A stretch of 64,000 nt of DNA from Kordiimonas sp. SCSIO 12603 (lineage in GTDB: Bacteria > Pseudomonadota > Alphaproteobacteria > Sphingomonadales > Kordiimonadaceae): assembly GCF_024398035.1 (NCBI RefSeq), contig NZ_CP073748.1, positions 3,587,001 to 3,651,000 of the forward strand. Direction: 5' to 3'. Positions 17,830 through 26,915 of the stretch are shown in pieces; the first letter of the stretch is position 1; each line of letters begins with the position of its first letter. The position numbers and the translations under genes were made by a program. Under the pieces are notes generated by a model, which saw only the letters and a program-made list of their open reading frames with translations, did no database searches and was not told the origin of the DNA.

Positions 17830-18504
17830 ATGAGTTTACATATCGTAATTGGCACTAAAACTTACAGCAGCTGGTCCCTAAGAGGTTGGTTAGCCGTAGC
17901 ACACACGGGCCTTCCTTTCCGCGAAACAAAGCTAGCGCTGGATACAGAAGAGTTCTACCGCGAAATCGAAGCCTTCAGCCCCACGAAATGCGTACCCGCT
18001 CTACAGGACGGAGATATTCAGGTATGGGATTCACTGGCGATCATCGACTATTGCGCGCACCTAACACCTGAGAAAAATTGGTGGCCTACTGGCAAAGCGG
18101 CATATGCTAGAGCGCGTAGTATATGTGCAGAAATGCATTCAGGATTTATGGCTTTACGCGGAGCCGCCCCGATGAACTTCCGAGGTAGCTGGAAGGATCT
18201 GACACTTTCTGAAGCTGTACAGAGAGACGTGAACCGTATTGACCAAATCTGGCAAGAATGCCGGGAAGGTTTTGGTCAAGCAGGTGCATTTTTATTCGGG
18301 GAATTTGGAGCAGCGGATATGATGTATGCTCCTGTTGCTAGCCGCTTCCGAACATATGGTATTCAATTAAGTCCAATCTCTCAGGCTTATGTAGATAGTA
18401 TTCTCAATCATCCACTTGTATTACAGTGGCAGGAAGATGCAGCCATGGAAACTCAAGTTGTTGCACAAGATGAAATCTCGGCTAATGCAACTCAACTTGG
18501 CTGA
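17830..18504 (+). CDS. Glutathione S-transferase family protein
   Basis: 224 residues from ATG 17830, which follows GAGGGG; an in-frame extension to 17776 lacks a ribosome site. The N-terminal thioredoxin-like domain starts IVIGTKTYSSWSLRGWLA, with the likely Ser of the GST active site in YSSWSLR. VPALQDGDIQVWDSLAIIDYCA gives the cis-Pro and the Glu/Asp-Ser glutathione-binding pattern. The C-terminal helical domain contains GAADMMYAPVASRF. Substrate unknown. Confidence 0.85.
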   Translation: MSLHIVIGTKTYSSWSLRGWLAVAHTGLPFRETKLALDTEEFYREIEAFSPTKCVPALQDGDIQVWDSLAIIDYCAHLTPEKNWWPTGKAAYARARSICAEMHSGFMALRGAAPMNFRGSWKDLTLSEAVQRDVNRIDQIWQECREGFGQAGAFLFGEFGAADMMYAPVASRFRTYGIQLSPISQAYVDSILNHPLVLQWQEDAAMETQVVAQDEISANATQLG

Positions 18505-18547
18505 ATTTGCGATTTTATGTCCTTTGGGACACAAATAAATAGATATA

Positions 18548-18578
18548 CTCTGACCTCAATGAAATTAAGAGGTCAGAG
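18548..18578 (+). promoter_or_regulatory. Inverted repeat overlapping the glxA leader
   Basis: Perfect 10-base arms CTCTGACCTC (18548-18557) and GAGGTCAGAG (18569-18578), 11 bases apart, end 5 bp before the glxA ATG. The right arm contains the only AGAGG-like ribosome site, so pairing could hide it. Alternatively it is an operator for the GlxA protein itself. Confidence 0.55.
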
Positions 18579-18583
18579 CCACA

Positions 18584-19597
18584 ATGCGTCAACCACATAC
18601 CATCGCTGTTATTCTATTTGAAAACCTGATGCCACTGGATGTTGTGGGACCAACAGATGCATTTATGGTTGCCAACTATTACTGGCATCGCGAACAAACG
18701 CATCCTTCTGATGACCAGTTTTACAAATATGAGTTCGTTAGCGCAGCCGAGGAAACCGTTACTTGCCTCTCAGGCCTTAAGCTACACACTTCCAAAACGA
18801 TCGCTAATCAGTCACCTGATGCGTTTGACACTATCCTTGTTCCAGGTGGGAATGGTGTATTCACCGCCCTCGAAAACGCAACTCTTATTGAATGGCTCTC
18901 TATGTGCCGGCATAAGCAGCGAGTTATGTCTGTTTGCTCTGGTTCTATCCTTCTTGGTGAAGCTGGGCTTCTAAACGGTAAAACTGCCTGCTCGCACTGG
19001 ATCACCTGCGATTATCTCAGAGATCACTATCCCGAAGTAAACGTAAACCCAGATGCACTTTATATGTTTGATGGGAATGTCATTACCTCCGCAGGCGTTA
19101 CTGCGGGCATTGATATGGCACTTGCTATCATTGAAAAAGACCTTGGTTATGAAATTGCCTTAGCCACCGCACGACGTTTAGTAATGCACCTTAAGCGAAA
19201 CGGTAATCAAAGCCAATTCAGCTGGCCAATGAAGATGCAGTATAAGCCGCAAAGCAAACGCATTCAGTCCGTCGTACATAAAATACTTTCTGAACTTCAG
19301 ACAGAACTTGGCGTTGATGCTTTGGCTGAACATGCCGGCATGAGCACGAGAAACTTCAGCCGTTTATTCAAGCAGCAAATTGGCGAAACGCCTGCAAAAT
19401 TTGTGGAAAAATCTCGCCTCGAATATAGCCGTATCGTGCTTGAGGAAAACCAAAAGGCGAGCCTACAAAGCATCGCTACTGTTTCCGGCTTTTCCTCTGG
19501 CGAACAATTTTCCCGATCTTTCGAACGCATCTATGGCCTTCATCCAAAGGATTATAGTGCCCAGTTCAAACTTCAACAGGAAAGTATCTCCTCATGA
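18584..19597 (+). CDS. GlxA-type AraC regulator with DJ-1/PfpI N-terminus
   Basis: 337 residues. Residues about 1-200 are a class-I glutamine-amidotransferase-like (DJ-1/PfpI) sensor domain with FDTILVPGGNGV and the Cys elbow SVCSGSILLGEAGLL. Residues about 230-330 are an AraC double helix-turn-helix (LAEHAGMSTRNFSRLFKQQIG, then GFSSGEQFSRSFERIYG). Such regulators often control amine or betaine catabolism, but no target is apparent here. The gene overlaps the following PfpI gene by 4 bp (ATGA), so they are translationally coupled. Confidence 0.92.
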   Translation: MRQPHTIAVILFENLMPLDVVGPTDAFMVANYYWHREQTHPSDDQFYKYEFVSAAEETVTCLSGLKLHTSKTIANQSPDAFDTILVPGGNGVFTALENATLIEWLSMCRHKQRVMSVCSGSILLGEAGLLNGKTACSHWITCDYLRDHYPEVNVNPDALYMFDGNVITSAGVTAGIDMALAIIEKDLGYEIALATARRLVMHLKRNGNQSQFSWPMKMQYKPQSKRIQSVVHKILSELQTELGVDALAEHAGMSTRNFSRLFKQQIGETPAKFVEKSRLEYSRIVLEENQKASLQSIATVSGFSSGEQFSRSFERIYGLHPKDYSAQFKLQQESISS

Positions 19598-20256
19598 AAA
19601 TAGCGATTTTGCTCTATCCGAACTTCACAGCGCTTGATGCCATTGGCCCCTATGAAATGCTGGCACATGGCCCGATGGTAGACCTTCAATTTGTTGCAAA
19701 AAAGAAAGAGATTATTTCCTCGGAAACCGGCTTTTTGAACATACAAGCAACAGCAAGTTTTGATGAAATAGAACAGGCTGATATTCTTGTAGTGCCCGGA
19801 GGACCAGGTGAGGCAGCGGCAGCCCGTGATAGTGAAACCCTTGCCTGGATAAGGAAAATTCATGAAACAACCCGTTTCACAACAAGTGTTTGCACGGGCT
19901 CTATCATCCTTGGCGCAGCAAGTTTGCTTAACGGCTTGAATGCAACCACCCACTGGGCGGCAGCTAAACACCTAGAACAGTTTGGTGCCTCATATCAGGC
20001 GGAACGCTGGGTACAGGAAGGCAAGATTATTACCGCCGCAGGTGTATCAGCTGGTATTGATATGGCTCTTTACATGGTTGGTGAAATCATGGGACCTGAC
20101 GCTGCTCAAATGATACAGCTATCAACCGAGTATGACCCGGCTCCACCATATAATGCCGGATCACTCGCCAAAGCACCTCCCCATATTAGTGCAGCAATGA
20201 CCCAGCACTTCAGCGCATCAATGGAACAGCGAAATCGAGGACTAAACTCGAACTAA
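19594..20256 (+). CDS. DJ-1/PfpI family protein
   Basis: 220 residues, a single DJ-1/PfpI domain. It has FTALDAIGPYEML, ADILVVPGGPGEAAA and the nucleophile elbow TSVCTGSIILGAASLLNG with TTHWAA, closely parallel to residues 1-200 of the GlxA protein before it. Possible activities include deglycase, isonitrile hydratase-like or a sensor role; none can be chosen. The N-terminus begins inside the stop region of the regulator (4-bp overlap), so both products should be made together. Confidence 0.88.
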   Translation: MKIAILLYPNFTALDAIGPYEMLAHGPMVDLQFVAKKKEIISSETGFLNIQATASFDEIEQADILVVPGGPGEAAAARDSETLAWIRKIHETTRFTTSVCTGSIILGAASLLNGLNATTHWAAAKHLEQFGASYQAERWVQEGKIITAAGVSAGIDMALYMVGEIMGPDAAQMIQLSTEYDPAPPYNAGSLAKAPPHISAAMTQHFSASMEQRNRGLNSN

Positions 20257-20320
20257 ACTTTTGCTTAATTTATAAATATGATCAAAGCCTGTACATAGTA
20301 ACTTCACGGAGGGAGTTACT

Positions 20321-20821
20321 ATGAAACTTAAAACACTATGCCTTTCAGTAGCTGTAACTTTTGCGGCAACTATGTCTGCTGCAGCTTTTGACAGCACTTT
20401 TTATCTGGTGCGGCACGCTGAAAAACAAGCAGACCATAACCCACCACTTACAGAAGCCGGTGTTAAACGCGCTAAAGCTATCGCTGAAAAACTAAAAGGC
20501 AAAAAGCTAAATGCAGTTTACTCAACAGATTATACGCGCACACTGCAAACAGCTGAACCAACAGCAAAGCAGCACAAGCTCGACATTACGAAATATGATC
20601 CGCGAAAGCTGAAGGATTTTGCAGTAGAACTAAAAAACCTTGAAGGTACATATCTGGTTGTTGGTCATAGTAACACAACACCCTATTTAGCATCGCTCTT
20701 GATCGGCGAGAAACTGCCCATGCTCAATGAAAAGCAATATGATCGAGTTTATATCGTACATATAGACAATGACGGTAAAGCCTCGCTCAGCATGGACTAT
20801 ACTGAGCCAAGAACTGAGTAA
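20321..20821 (+). CDS. Exported histidine phosphatase (SixA-like)
   Basis: 166 residues. A signal peptide (LKTLCLSVAVTFAATMSAAA) precedes the RHG-type motif FYLVRHAEKQ, with the TDYTRTLQTAEP segment and second catalytic His in VVGHSNTTPYLA. This is the histidine phosphatase (phosphoglycerate-mutase-like) superfamily in its short form. Secretion to the periplasm is inferred from the leader. A strong GGAGGGAG site precedes the ATG. The stop abuts the convergent TlpA-like gene. Confidence 0.9.
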   Translation: MKLKTLCLSVAVTFAATMSAAAFDSTFYLVRHAEKQADHNPPLTEAGVKRAKAIAEKLKGKKLNAVYSTDYTRTLQTAEPTAKQHKLDITKYDPRKLKDFAVELKNLEGTYLVVGHSNTTPYLASLLIGEKLPMLNEKQYDRVYIVHIDNDGKASLSMDYTEPRTE

Positions 20822-21403
20822 TTAAAGTTTACCTTCTTTTAGAGCAGTAAATAGCTGAAGCGCTTCTGGTGCGTCCCACTTAAGCGGCCCAAGATAAAAA
20901 GCTCTGATATTACCTGCCTTGTCTACAACGAAACTTGTTGGCAAGGCACCTTCTGCCAGATCAAACATGGTTTTCATGGTTGGGTCCGCATACAGATTCA
21001 AACCTTCAACACCCCATTCTTTCAGGGTCTCTTCGGCTTCCGCAATACCGCCCCGGTTGGCATTAATTGCCACCACCTCAAACTGTTCATCACCCAGTAT
21101 TTTCTCTAGATGCGCCAGCTCTTTCATCTCAGCCCGGCAAGGTGCACACCAAGGGGCCCAAAGATTGATAAGCATCGCTTTACCTTTAAGCTCTTTTAAA
21201 GCAACCGGCGAACCATCCGCGCGCATAATAATATGGCTCGATAAGGTTTGCGGTTCCTCAGGCAAGGAAAGCTTGGCCATTTCACCTTTCAAATAAGAAT
21301 TTATATTACCATCCGGCGTTGCAGGGGCACGGAACAGGCTATAAGCTGCCACGCCCAGAAGGGTTATCAGAATAACTGGTAAAATAATGGCCTTCTTGGA
21401 CAT
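20822..21403 (-). CDS. tlpA: TlpA-family thiol:disulfide oxidoreductase
   Basis: 193 residues. An N-terminal membrane anchor (KAIILPVILITLLGVAAYSLF) is followed by a periplasmic thioredoxin fold with the CxxC active site in NLWAPWCAPCRAEM and the cis-Pro region GALPTSFVVDKAG. TlpA keeps apo-cytochrome and copper-site cysteines reduced, for example in cytochrome oxidase assembly. It is divergent from argH by 54 bp, the common alphaproteobacterial neighbourhood. Confidence 0.92.
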   Translation of the reverse strand: MSKKAIILPVILITLLGVAAYSLFRAPATPDGNINSYLKGEMAKLSLPEEPQTLSSHIIMRADGSPVALKELKGKAMLINLWAPWCAPCRAEMKELAHLEKILGDEQFEVVAINANRGGIAEAEETLKEWGVEGLNLYADPTMKTMFDLAEGALPTSFVVDKAGNIRAFYLGPLKWDAPEALQLFTALKEGKL

Positions 21404-21457
21404 TCTTATCTCCGATCAGAATGGTAACTGAGTAGCGAAGAAAATAAGGATACTGCC

Positions 21458-22909
21458 GTGAAAGGCAAGGATACAAACGATCAAAACTCTGCGATGGAGC
21501 AGAAAAAGCACACATCTGGCGATGGCCAAAGCATGTGGGGTGGTCGCTTTGGTGGCGGGCCATCAGCAATTATGCAGGAAATCAACGAATCCATCAGTTT
21601 TGACCGACGATTGTACCGAGAAGATATCGCAGGCTCAAAAGCTCATTCTGATATGCTTGCCAAACAAGGCATTATCACGGCAGAAGACCGGGATGCTATC
21701 CACAAGGGCCTTGATCAGGTTGAACGCGAAATTGAAGCAGGACAAATGATATTTGACCCTGCTCTCGAAGATATTCACATGCATGTGGAAAGCCGTCTCC
21801 GCGAGCTCGTGGGTGATGCAGGTGCACGCCTTCACACAGGCCGTTCGAGGAATGACCAAGTAGCAACAGATTTCCGCCTTTGGTCCCGTAAAGCGATTGA
21901 TGAGTTGGACACTGCTTATACTGCATTGATTAACGCAACTCTTGATCAGGCAGAAAAGTATGCAGATGCTGTAATGCCTGGGTTTACACATCTGCAAACT
22001 GCTCAGCCGGTAACCCTAGGCCACCACCTAATGGCATATTATGAAATGTTCAGCCGTGACCGCTCACGCCTACAGGACTGCCGCAAGCGACTTAATGAGA
22101 ACCCATTAGGTGCTGCCGCTCTTGCTGGTACCAGCTTCCCGCTAGATCGCCATATGACATCAAACGCGCTAGGTTTTGACCGCCCAATGGCTAATTCACT
22201 CGACGCGGTTTCCGCTCGGGATTTTGCAATTGAACTTTTATCCGCCATGTCAATTGGCGCTGTTCATCTATCTCGTTTCGCAGACGAAATAGTACTGTGG
22301 GCAACATCTGCCTTTAACTTCCTAGAGCTATCTGATGGTTTCTCAACAGGCTCTTCAATTATGCCGCAAAAACGAAATCCAGATGCTGCGGAATTGATCC
22401 GCGCAAAAGTGGGTCGCATTATGGGCGCACAAAACGGTTTAATGGTAGTGATGAAGGGTCTCCCCCTCGCCTATTCCAAGGATATGCAGGAAGACAAAGA
22501 ACCTGTCTTTAAAGCAGTAGATGATTTTGCGCTTTGCCTAGCCGCCATGACAGGCATGATGGAAGACCTGAAACCAAATACCAAAGTAATGCATTATGCC
22601 GCAGGGCAAGGCTTCTCAACGGCAACAGACATTGCTGATTGGCTCGTGAGAGTACTGGGCCTGCCATTTAGAGACGCACATCACGTTACTGGCGCAATTG
22701 TGAAAGAAGCTGAAACCAGAAATGTGTATCTTTCTGATTTGCCTCTTGATGCCATGCAGGCTGTAGAACCGCGAATTACAGAAAGCATCTATGATGTCCT
22801 TTCTGTCGAAGCTTCAGTAAACAGTCGCACGTCATTCGGGGGAACATCCCCTGAAAACGTAAAGAATGCTGTTAAGGCTGCGCGTGAAGCGCTTAAAGAA
22901 AGTAACTAA
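21458..22909 (+). CDS. argH: Argininosuccinate lyase
   Basis: 483 residues from a GTG at 21458 that follows AAGGA. In-frame ATGs at 21494 and 21533 would give the core [12 protein letters not shown] with no comparable site. The lyase signature [13 protein letters not shown] is at about 297-309, with [13 protein letters not shown] near residue 128 and [15 protein letters not shown] near 170. It cleaves argininosuccinate to arginine and fumarate. It probably forms a transcript with lptM and lysA. Confidence 0.96.
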   Translation: MKGKDTNDQNSAMEQKKHTSGDGQSMWGGRFGGGPSAIMQEINESISFDRRLYREDIAGSKAHSDMLAKQGIITAEDRDAIHKGLDQVEREIEAGQMIFDPALEDIHMHVESRLRELVGDAGARLHTGRSRNDQVATDFRLWSRKAIDELDTAYTALINATLDQAEKYADAVMPGFTHLQTAQPVTLGHHLMAYYEMFSRDRSRLQDCRKRLNENPLGAAALAGTSFPLDRHMTSNALGFDRPMANSLDAVSARDFAIELLSAMSIGAVHLSRFADEIVLWATSAFNFLELSDGFSTGSSIMPQKRNPDAAELIRAKVGRIMGAQNGLMVVMKGLPLAYSKDMQEDKEPVFKAVDDFALCLAAMTGMMEDLKPNTKVMHYAAGQGFSTATDIADWLVRVLGLPFRDAHHVTGAIVKEAETRNVYLSDLPLDAMQAVEPRITESIYDVLSVEASVNSRTSFGGTSPENVKNAVKAAREALKESN

Positions 22910-22911
22910 TC

Positions 22912-23031
22912 ATGAAAAAAACACTGACATTTGCTTTCATTATTGCCGCGGCAATAGGTGTAACCGCATGTGGTAAAAAAGGCGATGTAAACCCGCCTAA
23001 ACCAAAAACAAATTCTGTATCGGTGAACTAA
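22912..23031 (+). CDS. lptM: LptM-like small lipoprotein
   Basis: 39 residues encoded in the 123-bp gap between argH and lysA. The ATG at 22912 is 2 bp after the argH stop, and TAA at 23029-23031 is followed by one base before lysA. The signal peptide MKKTLTFAFIIAAAIGVTAC has a lipobox (VTAC) with Cys20. The mature part GKKGDVNPPKPKTNSVSVN has the GKKG-P motif of the YifL/LptM family, which supports maturation of the LptDE LPS translocon. The linkage argH-lptM-lysA is conserved in alphaproteobacteria. Confidence 0.88.
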   Translation: MKKTLTFAFIIAAAIGVTACGKKGDVNPPKPKTNSVSVN

Positions 23032-23032
23032 T

Positions 23033-24307
23033 ATGGATCATTTTCAATATCAAAATGGCGAACTGTTCGCTGAAAGTGTTGCTATCAGCAAAATAGCTGA
23101 AGAAGTAGGCACGCCTTTCTACGTATATTCTTCCGCAACACTTGAACGCCATTTTCGAGTTTTCTCAGAAGCATTTGAGGGGCTTGATACTCTTGTTTGT
23201 TACGCAGTTAAAGCCAATAGCAACCAAGCCGTACTAACCACTCTCGCGAAAGCTGGCGCTGGTGCCGATGTGGTAAGCGAAGGTGAACTTCTTCGTGCGT
23301 TGCAAGCAGGCATTCCAGCAAACAAGATTGTTTTCTCGGGCGTTGGTAAAACACGTTCAGAAATGAAAGCCGCACTTAAGGCAGGCATCAAGCAGTTCAA
23401 CGTGGAAAGCGAAGCTGAATTTGAAACGCTCGATACAGTAGCTGCTGAACTGGGCATGATCGCCCCTGTCTCTGTAAGGGTTAATCCAGATGTGGATGCT
23501 AAAACCCATGCTAAAATCTCCACAGGGAAATCTGAAAATAAGTTCGGTATCCCATGGAGCCGCGCGGAAAATGTGTATCGCCGTATCGGGGGACTCAACA
23601 ATCTGAAAGCCGTTGGTGTTGATGTACATATTGGCTCACAGCTTACGGATTTGGAGCCTTTCAAACTGGCATTTGCCAAAGTGGTAGAACTTGTAGAAAA
23701 GCTACGTTCACAAGGACATGCTATTAAGCATATTGATCTCGGTGGTGGCCTAGGCATTCCTTATCAGGCCGGAGTTGAAGCTCCACCTTCTCCTGGTGCT
23801 TACGGCCGCATGGTAACTGAAGTCCTTGGTGATCTCGATTGTAGCGTTATTTTTGAGCCCGGACGTATGATCGCAGGGAATGCTGGCCTTCTGATCACAG
23901 AAATGCTGTATGAAAAAACCAGCGACACAAAAAAATTCTATATCGTAGATGCAGCGATGAATGATCTGGCACGCCCGGCAATGTATGATGCGCACCATGA
24001 GATTATTTCCGTAAAATCTTCAGATATATCAACTGATAACCCTGTAGACATTGTTGGGCCAGTTTGCGAAAGCAGCGATGTATTTGCAAAGGACCGGAAC
24101 TTGCCTGAGTTTCAGCCAGGCGACCTTGTTGCTATTAAATCAGCAGGTGCATACGGTGCCGTAATGGCAAGCACATACAACACACGGCCACTAGTACCGG
24201 AAGTTTTAGTCAAGGGTGAGAAGTACGCAGTAATCCGCAAACGTCAATCAGTTGAAGAGCTAATAGCGCTAGATACCGTACCGGATTGGCTCTCAACAGA
24301 GGCATAA
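23033..24307 (+). CDS. lysA: Diaminopimelate decarboxylase
   Basis: 424 residues. A PLP-dependent fold III decarboxylase that makes lysine from meso-DAP. The PLP lysine K60 is in CYAVKANSN. Gly-rich and specificity motifs appear as HIGSQLTDLEPF, IFEPGRMIAGNAG and GPVCESSDVFAK, then SAGAYGAVMASTYN. Length is standard. Its last 64 bp overlap in antisense the 3' end of the response-regulator gene. Confidence 0.97.
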   Translation: MDHFQYQNGELFAESVAISKIAEEVGTPFYVYSSATLERHFRVFSEAFEGLDTLVCYAVKANSNQAVLTTLAKAGAGADVVSEGELLRALQAGIPANKIVFSGVGKTRSEMKAALKAGIKQFNVESEAEFETLDTVAAELGMIAPVSVRVNPDVDAKTHAKISTGKSENKFGIPWSRAENVYRRIGGLNNLKAVGVDVHIGSQLTDLEPFKLAFAKVVELVEKLRSQGHAIKHIDLGGGLGIPYQAGVEAPPSPGAYGRMVTEVLGDLDCSVIFEPGRMIAGNAGLLITEMLYEKTSDTKKFYIVDAAMNDLARPAMYDAHHEIISVKSSDISTDNPVDIVGPVCESSDVFAKDRNLPEFQPGDLVAIKSAGAYGAVMASTYNTRPLVPEVLVKGEKYAVIRKRQSVEELIALDTVPDWLSTEA

Positions 24308-24678
24308 TCTTCAACTTCAAACTTCGAGAGAGCTTTATTCACCTCCGATAGAAGTTGTTCCATATTGAAGGGTTTTGTAAGAAGCCCTTCAATAAGCAAC
24401 GATAAGTTATGTGCACGTTGCCGTTCATCCGCAAAGCCCGTCATTAATAGAATTGGGATATGTGGCCGCTCCGAACGCACTTTAAGTGCAAGAGAAATAC
24501 CATCCATCATGGGCATAGCAATATCGCTGAGGAGTAGATCAAAATGATGATTGGTCATAAGCTCTACCGCGGCTGCGCCATCAGTAGCAATCAGCACGCT
24601 GTGACCGTGCATGGTAAGAACCCGCGAGACAAACTCTCGAACGGCCTCTTCATCTTCCACTATTAAAATACGTGCCAT
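24244..24678 (-). CDS. CheY-like single-domain response regulator (CpdR-like)
   Basis: 144 residues. A receiver domain with acidic pocket E8/D9/E10, phosphoacceptor D52 (LLLSDIAMPMMDG), Thr84 in LLMTGFADE and Lys in LTKPFNMEQL. The GFADERQRAHNL loop is seen in CpdR-type regulators that control ClpXP proteolysis in alphaproteobacteria, but other single receivers share it. After residue 121 a Ser-rich tail of about 22 residues is read in antisense to lysA, probably an extension. Own RBS GAGGAAG; the cognate kinase is not in the window. Confidence 0.8.
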   Translation of the reverse strand: MARILIVEDEEAVREFVSRVLTMHGHSVLIATDGAAAVELMTNHHFDLLLSDIAMPMMDGISLALKVRSERPHIPILLMTGFADERQRAHNLSLLIEGLLTKPFNMEQLLSEVNKALSKFEVEDYASVESQSGTVSSAISSSTD

Positions 24679-24944
24679 CAGACTTCCTCTGATATAAACC
24701 CTCTATTCTGGAGGGCAGTTAAAAGACTTAATAAAATCCCTCATTCCAAGAAAACATGAAAATCATGTTTTTTCTGTGATTGAATGAGCTTTAGCACTCT
24801 AAACTGTAGAAAATTTGACTATAATTTTAACATACGTCCAGTAATTTTACACGAATAGTTAACTATAACTATTAACTTTCAACTATAACGCGCTATATCA
24901 AACGCAATAGCATAGTAAATTCAAGTAAATTGAGGATTATTCTA
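24679..24944. other. AT-rich gap with a small hairpin and repeated AACTATAAC
   Basis: 266 bp between two minus-strand genes. AAAACATGA-AAA-TCATGTTTT (24751-24771) forms a 9-base-pair stem, possibly a terminator for the zinc-ribbon gene. At about 24854-24892 the unit AACTATAAC recurs with TTAAC half-motifs. No gene is seen. Confidence 0.5.
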
Positions 24945-26039
24945 CTATTGTGGGTAAGCGCCTTCGGTGGAAGAGCGCGAGTCTTTTATTACAGAAACCT
25001 GCACATTTGCGATACCAACAGGTATCGGCACACGAACCTGTTCAAAATCAAGCTTACCACCACGACGGATTAAAAGCCCCGGTGGATCAAACACCCAACT
25101 ATCAATTACCTGACCATTAGCGTTAAAAATCTGTGCCAGAACTTGAGGTACTTTAGCGCCAGTAGTACCAAGGTTTTCCACATATCCCCTGAGTATCAGT
25201 GCTTGTTCACCATTACGTATTTCTACGCCAGTACTACTGTTGTAGAGGACTGCATTTACTACCTCAATCGCTTCAGCATTAGATGGTGTTAGCGTTCCAC
25301 CTTCCGCTTCTGCCGCTTGTCTCATTACCTCTACTTCTGATACACTTTCACCAGCTTGATCAAAAAATGCCGCTGCATTTGGCAAATACGCACGCATTAA
25401 GGTGCGATCAAAAAACACCAGATAAATTGAAGCCGCAATAAAGAGTACCAGACTAAACCACCCAACCCTCATCAAACGGCGTTCACGGGCAACTAAATCA
25501 CGCTCATTCTGTTTACGCTGTTCAGCGCGGCGGCGCGTAATGAAATCATCGTCGTCATCTTCATCATCTAAGAATTCAGATCCGTATTTCTCTCGCAGAG
25601 AAGCTCCAAAATCATCACTCTCCTCGGCTGCTTCAGCTAAATCATCATCAAAATCAGAAGCTGGAGCTACATTATCTGCAAAAGGATCATCTTCCGGCTC
25701 AGGTTCTACTGAAGGCGGGGCTACTACTTCTTCACGCACAGATTGCCTAAGTGCCGCAGTTTGTGCAGCAGTGTTTGCATCTAGTTCTCCGTCAAAATTA
25801 ACGGGCGTTTCTGCTACCCGTTGTTGCGGCATTTGCGGTTGAGGCTGAACAGCAGGCTGCTGAATTGGGGCTGCTTGCACCGCAGCTGGCGGCGGTGTCG
25901 GCGCAGGATCACGCAAATCAGTTGACGTTGCATGCCATGAATGCTGGCAGCGCGCGCACCGAACCTTACGCCCTTCACCGGATATTGCGCCGGCAGGAAT
26001 ATTGAATTTTGCGTCACATGACGGACAAACAAGGATCAT
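24945..26039 (-). CDS. MJ0042-type zinc-ribbon protein with DUF3426
   Basis: 364 residues. N-terminal zinc ribbon: C5-x2-C8 and C28-x2-C31 (MILVCPSCDAKFNIP, RCARCQHSW). Then a long Pro/Gln- and Asp/Glu-rich linker, a membrane helix near 193-215 (VGWFSLVLFIAASIYLVFF) and a C-terminal DUF3426 beta domain. Function is unknown. In alphaproteobacteria this gene is regularly divergent from ftsE, as here (187 bp), which suggests, but does not show, a link to the cell envelope or division. Confidence 0.87.
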   Translation of the reverse strand: MILVCPSCDAKFNIPAGAISGEGRKVRCARCQHSWHATSTDLRDPAPTPPPAAVQAAPIQQPAVQPQPQMPQQRVAETPVNFDGELDANTAAQTAALRQSVREEVVAPPSVEPEPEDDPFADNVAPASDFDDDLAEAAEESDDFGASLREKYGSEFLDDEDDDDDFITRRRAEQRKQNERDLVARERRLMRVGWFSLVLFIAASIYLVFFDRTLMRAYLPNAAAFFDQAGESVSEVEVMRQAAEAEGGTLTPSNAEAIEVVNAVLYNSSTGVEIRNGEQALILRGYVENLGTTGAKVPQVLAQIFNANGQVIDSWVFDPPGLLIRRGGKLDFEQVRVPIPVGIANVQVSVIKDSRSSTEGAYPQ

Positions 26040-26226
26040 AAAACTGCCTAAACCGTTGCCTTATATCGAGAACCCCATAACGCACACAGAAAGTGTACTT
26101 CAATATAGTATCTATTTCCAATCTATAGGAATGCCCATAGAAAATACAAGTAGCTATATGTGAATCCTATACTTGCTGCTTGAATTAGCGTATGCAATTC
26201 TACGCTTGTTTTGATTGGGAGGGCTT

Positions 26227-26913
26227 ATGATAAGCTTCGAAAATGTAGGCATGCGCTACGGCATGGGCGCTGAAGTACTGACCGATGTCAGTTTTTCGCT
26301 TGATCGCGGCAGCTTTCATTTTTTGGTAGGCCCTTCAGGCGCCGGCAAAACAACCCTCTTGAAACTTCTCTATTTAGCCCACCGCCCATCCCGCGGCCTT
26401 GTGAATTTTTTTGGGAAAGATTTATCAACCCTGGAAAGGGATGCGCTGCCACGTATCAGACGCCGTATTGGTGTCGTCTTTCAGGATTATCGCCTGTTTG
26501 AACACATGACTGCTTTTGAAAATGTTGCTCTACCCTTAAGGATTCAGGGTGCGAAGAAAATACAGGTGGCGGATCATGTTGAGGAACTTCTCTCCTGGGT
26601 AGGTTTGGGCGACCGTATGCACGCGAAACCTGCAACACTGTCAGGCGGCGAAAAACAGCGAGTTGCCATTGCTCGCTCTATTATCAATAAACCAGACCTT
26701 TTGGTAGCTGACGAACCGACGGGTAACGTTGATGCGGAGATGTCACGCCGTTTGATGCAGCTTTTCGTGGCCCTTAATAAAGAGGGTACAACAACCATTG
26801 TCGCTACTCATGATGAAGGGCTCGTAAAGCGTGTTGGTGCACCAGTTCTTCGTCTTGATAAAGGCCAAATTTCATACACTCCGGGCGGTAAACCTATGGA
26901 CCCAAGGAAATAG
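26227..26913 (+). CDS. ftsE: Cell division ATP-binding protein FtsE
   Basis: 228 residues from ATG 26227 behind GGGAGG; a TTG at 26215 would add four residues. ABC ATPase with Walker A GPSGAGKTTLL at 35-44, signature LSGGEKQRVAIAR and Walker B LLVADEPTGNVD. It pairs with FtsX to regulate peptidoglycan hydrolases at the septum. The ftsX start is 3 bp after its stop. Confidence 0.95.
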   Translation: MISFENVGMRYGMGAEVLTDVSFSLDRGSFHFLVGPSGAGKTTLLKLLYLAHRPSRGLVNFFGKDLSTLERDALPRIRRRIGVVFQDYRLFEHMTAFENVALPLRIQGAKKIQVADHVEELLSWVGLGDRMHAKPATLSGGEKQRVAIARSIINKPDLLVADEPTGNVDAEMSRRLMQLFVALNKEGTTTIVATHDEGLVKRVGAPVLRLDKGQISYTPGGKPMDPRK

Positions 26914-26915
26914 CC

